Part shown: positions 50,797 through 55,240 of the stretch, in pieces
How the letters are laid out: every line of letters begins with the position of its first letter
Numbering within the stretch: position 1 is the stretch's first letter
Source: a bacterium 1XD21-70
GTDB lineage: Bacteria; Bacillota; Clostridia; Lachnospirales; Lachnospiraceae
NCBI GenBank assembly: GCA_003669055.1
Contig: RAYB01000036.1
Span: 1-55,240, forward strand
Reading direction: 5' to 3'
DNA: 55,240 nt
Made by a program: the position numbers and the translations under genes
The notes under the pieces: model-generated
What the model was told of the DNA's origin: nothing
Seen by the model: the letters and a program-made list of their open reading frames with translations, nothing else
Database searches by the model: none

Positions 50797-51227
50797 TCCG
50801 CCGGATGGAGTCCCGTGACCTAGAGGAGGTGGCCGCCTTAGAGCAGGCTTGCTTTGCCGAAAATTGGTCATATCCGCTTCTGGAGGCAGGAATCCATAGC
50901 CCCTATGACACGTATTTTGTCTGGGAGCAGGGAGGGCGGATATGGGGGTATTGCTGCCTGCGGCTGCTGGCGGGGGAAGGGGAGATCCAGCGGATCGCCG
51001 TGCTGCCAAAGTACCGGTGCCGGGGCATAGGCAGAAAAATGATGGAAGCCATGGTAAACCATGCCACGGCAGGCCGGGCATATGCGGTCAGCCTGGAGGT
51101 TCGGGAGGGCAATCTGGCTGCACGTAAACTCTATGAATCCTTTGGCTTTGCAGCGGAAGCGGTGCGCAGGGGCTACTACCATAACCCGCCGGAGGATGCC
51201 CTTATCATGTGGAGGCGGGGTCTTTGA
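50793..51227 (+). CDS. rimI: Ribosomal protein alanine N-acetyltransferase RimI
   Basis: A 144-residue GNAT enzyme. It begins IRRMESRDLEEVAALEQACF, with the FAENWSYPLLEAGI region, and the acetyl-CoA motif IQRIAVLPKYRCRGIGRKMMEAMV (Q/RxxGxG/A form), followed by LEVREGNLAARKLYESFGF and YYHNPPEDALIM, all typical of RimI, which acetylates the N-terminus of ribosomal protein bS18. The GTG start overlapping tsaB is preferred because homologs begin at this place; an ATG four codons later is possible. The tsaE-tsaB-rimI order is common in Firmicutes. Confidence 0.92.
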   Translation: MIRRMESRDLEEVAALEQACFAENWSYPLLEAGIHSPYDTYFVWEQGGRIWGYCCLRLLAGEGEIQRIAVLPKYRCRGIGRKMMEAMVNHATAGRAYAVSLEVREGNLAARKLYESFGFAAEAVRRGYYHNPPEDALIMWRRGL

Positions 51228-51456
51228 GCCCGGCCATATACAACATTTTCCACTTAAAAAACGAATCGTTTTGTCTTATAATGTAGGGGTATCCGGTAGA
51301 GGGGATGCCCCGTTCTGTTTTATTTTCTGCACGCAATGGATTTTTCTGATGCCAGATGTTCACGGGCATCGGCAGGCGACAGACGCTGCATGGGCAGAAA
51401 TAGGACAGGAACAGGGCGCCGCCGGTTTGAAAACAGGAAGGAAGGGCGAGAATAAG

Positions 51457-51699
51457 ATGAGAAAGTACAAAAGCGGTGGTCAGCTGGAGTCAGTGATCTG
51501 CAATTGCTGCGGCAAGAAGATGGTTGTAAAGGACGGGGTGCTCCGGGAGGGGGTGATCTCGGTTCACCATGCATGGGATTTTTTCTCGGAAAAGGACGGG
51601 GAGGTCCACCATTGGGATATGTGTGAGGAATGCTACGACAATCTGTTGGGGCAGTTCCGTGTGGAGCCGGATGTGGAGGAACAGGTTGAATTCGTCTGA
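51457..51699 (+). CDS. Small CxxC protein, possible zinc ribbon
   Basis: An 80-residue protein with two Cys pairs, CNCC (about residues 16-19) and CEEC (about 57-60), and two His in between (SVHHAWDFFSEKDGEVHHWD), so it may bind one zinc. I do not recognise a named family. The ATG at 51457 starts the protein-like part; upstream codons in the same frame are not conserved-looking. The 229-base gap before it has a TATAAT at 51277-51282 and a palindrome AAAACGAATCGTTTT in the spacer, a possible regulated promoter. Confidence 0.7.
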   Translation: MRKYKSGGQLESVICNCCGKKMVVKDGVLREGVISVHHAWDFFSEKDGEVHHWDMCEECYDNLLGQFRVEPDVEEQVEFV

Positions 51700-51843
51700 C
51701 AGGTGTGATATCATTCTATGAGAAGTTTTTGTGCGCCCGGCAGCAGAAAAAGCCGCCAGAGAGGAAAAAGGATGGGCGTACCTGACGGATCTGGTTTCTG
51801 GTCGCCTTTGGCGATAAGACTTTCATAGTAATGAGGAAAACAT

Positions 51844-52773
51844 ATGCTGGATATTTGTTTGTTAGGAACAGGAGGGATGATGCCCCTGCCTTACCGCTGG
51901 CTGACATCCATGATGGCACGGTGCGGCGGCAGCAATTTGCTGATTGACTGTGGGGAGGGCACCCAGATAGCATTAAAAGAGAAGGGCTGGAGTCCCAAGC
52001 CTATTGATTTCATCTGCTTTACCCATTATCATGCCGACCATATCAGCGGCCTGCCGGGGCTGCTTCTGACCATGGGCAATGCCGAGCGGACGGAGCCGTT
52101 GGTGCTGGTGGGGCCAAAGGGGTTGGAGCGGGTGGTTACGGCACTGCGCTGTATTGCGCCGGAACTCCCATTCCCCCTGCGCTTTATAGAATTGGGGGAG
52201 AGCAGGGAGCAGCTTTGCCTGGGGCCTTACGTCATAGACGCCTATCGGGTCAGCCACAATGTGGCATGCTACGGTTATGCGATTTCGATCCCCCGGGCAG
52301 GGCGCTTTGACGTGGAACGGGCAAAGGCGCAGAATGTCCCGATGAAGGCCTGGAGCCGCCTGCAAAAAGGAGAGGCATTGGAACTGGACGGAGTCCTCTA
52401 TACCCCGGAGATGGTATTGGGACCGAAACGGAGAGGCCTAAAGGTGGTTTACTGCACGGATACCCGCCCGGTGCCGGTGATTGCGGAGTATGCAGACGAT
52501 GCGGATTTGTTTATCTGCGAGGGCATGTATGGAGAGGACGGCAAAGAAGCAAAGGCCAGGGAACACAAGCACATGACCATGTACGAGGCGGCGAAGCTGG
52601 CACAAAAAGCACAGCCGAGAAAACTGTGGCTGACCCATTACAGCCCGTCCCTGACCCATCCTGACGAATTTATAGGGAAAGTGCGTAAAATATTCCCGCG
52701 GGCGATTGCGGCCAGGGACGGCCAGACCGCTGAACTTACCTTTGATGGGGAGGAGGGGAATCCGGCAAGGTAA
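51844..52773 (+). CDS. rnz: Ribonuclease Z
   Basis: A 309-residue MBL-fold endonuclease that trims tRNA 3' ends. The zinc motif [21 protein letters not shown] (HxHxDH) is at about residue 60-80; later ligands are in [23 protein letters not shown] and WLTHYSPSL, and the [14 protein letters not shown] block is the RNase Z type. The N-terminus [23 protein letters not shown] is standard. It ends 16 bases before tsaD, so the two are probably co-transcribed. It stands near two tRNA genes but is not linked to them. Confidence 0.93.
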   Translation: MLDICLLGTGGMMPLPYRWLTSMMARCGGSNLLIDCGEGTQIALKEKGWSPKPIDFICFTHYHADHISGLPGLLLTMGNAERTEPLVLVGPKGLERVVTALRCIAPELPFPLRFIELGESREQLCLGPYVIDAYRVSHNVACYGYAISIPRAGRFDVERAKAQNVPMKAWSRLQKGEALELDGVLYTPEMVLGPKRRGLKVVYCTDTRPVPVIAEYADDADLFICEGMYGEDGKEAKAREHKHMTMYEAAKLAQKAQPRKLWLTHYSPSLTHPDEFIGKVRKIFPRAIAARDGQTAELTFDGEEGNPAR

Positions 52774-52789
52774 GCCGGGAGAACACAAC

Positions 52790-53890
52790 ATGGAAGAGAA
52801 AGATGTCTTAATATTAGCCATTGAAAGTTCCTGCGATGAGACAGCGGCAGCAGTGGTGAAAAACGGCAGGGAGGTGTTATCCAATGTGATCGCCTCCCAG
52901 ATTGCGCTGCACACGCAATTCGGCGGTGTCGTGCCGGAGATCGCCTCCCGTAAGCATATAGAACAGATCAACCAGGTGATTGCCTGCGCCCTGGAGGAGG
53001 CCGGGGTAAAGCTTTCCGATATCACGGCTGTCGGCGTGACCTATGGCCCCGGCCTGGTAGGCGCCCTGCTTGTCGGGGTGGCCGAGGCAAAAGCCATTGC
53101 CTATGCGGCAAAGAAGCCTTTAGTCGGCGTACACCATATCGAAGGGCATGTGGCAGCCAATTTCATCACCAGCTATCCAGATCCTGCCTCCGGCGGCATT
53201 TCCGGAAAAATCCCCGGCGGCGCCGTTTCCGGCCAGCCGTTTGTGCAGCAAAAACTGGAGCCTCCTTTTGTGTGCCTGATTGTGTCCGGGGGGCATACAC
53301 ATCTGGCGATTGTAAAAGATTACGGGGAGTTTGAGATTATCGGCAGAACCCGGGACGATGCTGCCGGGGAGGCATTTGACAAGGTGGCGCGTGCCGTTGG
53401 GCTTGGTTATCCTGGCGGGCCTAAGGTGGACCTGGCAGCCAGGGAGGGCAATCCCCATGCCATTGAATTCCCCCGCGCCAAGGTGGAGGGTGCACCCTAT
53501 GATTTTAGCTTCAGCGGGCTGAAATCTGCTGTTTTGAACTATATCAACCGGGCAAAGATGGCCGGGGAGGCGATTTGCGTGCCGGATTTGGCGGCTTCTT
53601 TCCAGAATGCGGTGGTGGAAGTATTGGTGGGCCGCACCGTACTGGCGGCAAAAGAATACGGGTACGGCAAGCTGGCGATTGCCGGCGGCGTGGCATCCAA
53701 CCAGGCATTGCGGGCTGCCATGGCGAAAGCATGCGAAGAAAACGGGCTCCGCTTTTATTACCCTGCCCCGGTACTGTGCACGGACAATGCGGCCATGATC
53801 GGAGCCGCTGCTTATTACGAATACCAGAAAGGCACGCGGCACGGGTGGGATCTCAATGCAGTCCCTAACCTGAAACTGGGTGAACGCTAG
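52790..53890 (+). CDS. tsaD: tRNA t6A transferase TsaD with a small insertion
   Basis: A 366-residue TsaD (Gcp/YgjD) that transfers threonylcarbamoyl to A37. Motifs: [55 protein letters not shown] (metal His), VSGGHTHL and [17 protein letters not shown], and [14 protein letters not shown] at the end. Between [10 protein letters not shown] and [13 protein letters not shown] it carries about 27 extra residues, rich in Gly/Ser/Ala/Pro, absent from the usual 335-345-residue forms. The ATG at 52790 is used; homologs start here. It completes the t6A set with tsaE and tsaB. Confidence 0.95.
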   Translation: MEEKDVLILAIESSCDETAAAVVKNGREVLSNVIASQIALHTQFGGVVPEIASRKHIEQINQVIACALEEAGVKLSDITAVGVTYGPGLVGALLVGVAEAKAIAYAAKKPLVGVHHIEGHVAANFITSYPDPASGGISGKIPGGAVSGQPFVQQKLEPPFVCLIVSGGHTHLAIVKDYGEFEIIGRTRDDAAGEAFDKVARAVGLGYPGGPKVDLAAREGNPHAIEFPRAKVEGAPYDFSFSGLKSAVLNYINRAKMAGEAICVPDLAASFQNAVVEVLVGRTVLAAKEYGYGKLAIAGGVASNQALRAAMAKACEENGLRFYYPAPVLCTDNAAMIGAAAYYEYQKGTRHGWDLNAVPNLKLGER

Positions 53891-53901
53891 AGGTGGGGGG
53901 C

Positions 53902-54615
53902 ATGGAACAGAAAAGCATGGGAACGATAAGGGTAGGAGCCGTTGTGCTGGCCGGCGGGAAAGGGCGGCGGATGAACAGCAAGATACAAAAACAATACCTG
54001 CTGCTTGCCGGTAAGCCGCTGGTTCTCTATTCCCTGGAAGCTTTTGAGCACAGCCCGGTTGACGAGGTTGTCCTGGTGGTGGGTGCGGGGGAAGTGTGCA
54101 GCGCCCAAGAGCAGATTGTAGGGCAGTACCACCTGCAAAAGGTAACGGCCGTTGTGGAAGGGGGGCAGGAACGCTACCATTCCGTCTATGCCGGCCTGCA
54201 GGCGCTGCAGGGCTGTGATTATATATTGATCCATGACGGTGCCCGTCCCCTGCTGACTGATGGCATAATCCGCCGCGCGATCCAGGGAGCCATCGATTAC
54301 CAGGCGTGTGCGGCCGGGATGCCGGTGAAGGATACCATAAAAGAAAGCAGCAGTTCCGGCTTTGCCGTAAGGACCCCGGACCGCACCCGGCTGTGGCAGG
54401 TACAGACCCCCCAGGCGTTTGCCGGCCCATTGATACGTTCGGCCTATGGCTGGCTTCTGCAGGACGAGAGCCGCCAAAATGGGATAACCGATGACGCGAT
54501 GGTGGTAGAGCGTTATGGGGGGCCGGCGGTAAAGCTGGTGGAAGGGAGTTATGCGAATATAAAGGTGACGACGCCGGAGGACATGGCGGTAGCAAAGGCG
54601 CTGCTGGGGATTTAG
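53902..54615 (+). CDS. ispD: 2-C-methyl-D-erythritol 4-phosphate cytidylyltransferase
   Basis: A 237-residue IspD of the MEP isoprenoid pathway, forming CDP-methylerythritol. The CTP-binding motif VVLAGGKGRRMNSKIQKQYLLLAGKPL has the conserved Gly-rich loop and Lys, and IHDGARPLLT, MPVKDTIK, VQTPQAF, TDDAMVVE and VTTPEDMAVA follow the family order. It starts 11 bases after tsaD with GAGGTGGGG before the ATG at 53902; an upstream in-frame GTG is possible. It is the last protein gene in the window. Confidence 0.95.
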   Translation: MEQKSMGTIRVGAVVLAGGKGRRMNSKIQKQYLLLAGKPLVLYSLEAFEHSPVDEVVLVVGAGEVCSAQEQIVGQYHLQKVTAVVEGGQERYHSVYAGLQALQGCDYILIHDGARPLLTDGIIRRAIQGAIDYQACAAGMPVKDTIKESSSSGFAVRTPDRTRLWQVQTPQAFAGPLIRSAYGWLLQDESRQNGITDDAMVVERYGGPAVKLVEGSYANIKVTTPEDMAVAKALLGI

Positions 54616-54714
54616 GCGGGATGTCTGTTGGCGGGGCATAAGGGAGCGGGAAAAGGGCTTGTTCTGCGTTGTTTTGGAAGCAAAATAAAAAATGAAAAAG
54701 TTTTGTATTTCCCC

Positions 54715-54743
54715 TTGACATTTGCAAAAAGAAGTGCTAGAAT
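54715..54743 (+). promoter_or_regulatory. Upstream tRNA promoter P1
   Basis: TTGACA (54715-54720), a 17-base spacer and TAGAAT (54738-54743), in the AT-rich gap after ispD. Confidence 0.75.
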
Positions 54744-54826
54744 CAATAACCGTTGCGCCACAGAAAAGGAAAACATTCCCAGTTCTGACAGGAAAGCAAA
54801 AGATTGAAAAATATGAAAAAAACCGC

Positions 54827-54855
54827 TTGACAAATGTTGCACTATCAATTAGAAT
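54827..54855 (+). promoter_or_regulatory. Downstream tRNA promoter P2
   Basis: TTGACA (54827-54832), a 17-base spacer and TAGAAT (54850-54855), 17 bases before the first tRNA-Ser. P1 and P2 have identical hexamers, a tandem arrangement typical of stable-RNA genes. Confidence 0.8.
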
Positions 54856-54871
54856 AGAAAAGCACGTTTGA

Positions 54872-54957
54872 GGAGAGGTATCGAAGTGGTCATAACGAGG
54901 CGGTCTTGAAAACCGTTTGTCCGCAAGGGCGCGTGGGTTCGAATCCCACCCTCTCCG
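54872..54957 (+). tRNA. tRNA-Ser (anticodon UGA)
   Basis: Acceptor arms GGAGAGG and CCTCTCC, anticodon loop CTTGAAA with TGA at 54907-54909, T-loop GGTTCGAATCC and a long variable arm (GTCCGCAAGGGC) as expected for serine tRNA. The CCA end is not encoded. Confidence 0.95.
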
Positions 54958-55025
54958 CTGGATGGGCAAAAGACCTGTCGAAGCTATTTATATAAGGAAG
55001 AGATAAGTTCAGGCTTAGCTACTTA

Positions 55026-55114
55026 GCAGAAGTACCCAAGAGGCTGAAGGGACACCCCTGGAAAGGGTGCAGGTCGTTAATAGCGGCGCGAGGGTTCAAA
55101 TCCCTCCTTCTGCG
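55026..55114 (+). tRNA. tRNA-Ser (anticodon GGA)
   Basis: Acceptor arms GCAGAAG and CTTCTGC, anticodon loop CTGGAAA with GGA at 55060-55062, T-loop GGTTCAAATCC and a long variable arm. It lies 68 bases after the first tRNA-Ser and probably shares its transcript. The CCA end is not encoded. Confidence 0.95.
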
Positions 55115-55184
55115 CTCCCGGTTACCGGGATCAAATCTTGAAAGAACATCAAAAAAGATTTGGAAAAAAAGTTGAAAAAAGTTG

Positions 55185-55213
55185 TTGACAAACTTCGCAA
55201 GGTATGATAAGAT
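55185..55213 (+). promoter_or_regulatory. Strong promoter at window end, probably of an rRNA operon
   Basis: TTGACA (55185-55190), a 17-base spacer and TAAGAT (55208-55213), preceded by an A-rich UP-element-like stretch. The transcript start sequence GTTGCTGCTGAGG resembles leaders of clostridial rRNA operons; the gene itself lies beyond the window. Confidence 0.6.
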
Positions 55214-55240
55214 AAACGAGTTGCTGCTGAGGAAGCCAAC

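Noticed and set aside
53120-54969. Very long minus-strand open frames (535 and 360 codons) opposite tsaD, ispD and the tRNA-Ser.
   Set aside because: Composition is Pro/Arg/His-rich and there is no family motif. One runs through a tRNA gene. They are shadows of GC-rich genes on the other strand.

Overview
This looks like a chromosomal stretch from a Lachnospiraceae-type, spore-forming Firmicute of moderate to high GC. The basis is gene content and style: strong GGAGG ribosome sites, TTGACA/TATAAT promoters with 17-base spacers, a T-box leader, a gatCAB operon, SPOCS/LysM and 3D-domain cell-wall proteins, hom with an upstream ACT gene, and an RF2 frameshift. No species can be fixed from the sequence alone.

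Region 1 (1-4916) is a decayed mobile island, more AT-rich than the rest. It holds a PadR-like regulator cut by the window edge, TnpV, a deletion that truncated two ICE-type genes against each other, a DUF6429 gene, a sigma-like acidic protein, an IS3-family remnant with a frameshift and a deletion, and a broken type III toxin (ToxN/AbiQ-like). Region 2 (5045-18810) is core: mntP and a MATE exporter on the minus strand; then a T-box leader, a short archaeal-type AspRS and gatC-gatA-gatB, together the indirect route to Asn-tRNA(Asn) and Gln-tRNA(Gln); an aspartate-type aminotransferase; a DUF805 protein; a YfhO-like giant membrane protein with a very acidic head; and argH. Region 3 (18843-30695) has two 3D-domain proteins, a 245-bp palindrome, hemolysin III, an ArsR-like regulator divergent from an RluA-type pseudouridine synthase, malQ, a membrane-anchored protein, cysE, a TtcA-like protein, a SPOCS-LysM spore coat gene and long HPF. 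Two related miniature elements sit exactly in the TAG stop codons of the RluA-type and SPOCS-LysM genes.

Region 4 (30696-35163) is secA-prfB, preceded by an unusual intergenic region with a G-rich tract and five perfect DnaA boxes. Region 5 (35199-43859) looks like an uncharacterised catabolic module: a YheO-type PAS/HTH regulator and an amidohydrolase on the minus strand, and divergently a TRAP transporter (dctPQM), a metallo-beta-lactamase-fold hydrolase, a DUF362 protein and a class V PLP enzyme, closed by a terminator. Region 6 (43881-54615) holds ACT-hom, small membrane proteins, tex, a YcxB-like gene, the t6A genes tsaE-tsaB-rimI and tsaD, rnz and ispD. The window ends in two tRNA-Ser genes (UGA, GGA) and a strong promoter of the type that starts rRNA operons.

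The most notable items are the IS630-like miniature elements in CTAG stop codons, the DnaA-box/G-rich tract before secA, the TRAP/amidohydrolase/DUF362/PLP module, a sporulation sigma-E-like promoter overlapping the 5' arm of a terminator hairpin, and a second miniature element inserted exactly at a -10 hexamer.
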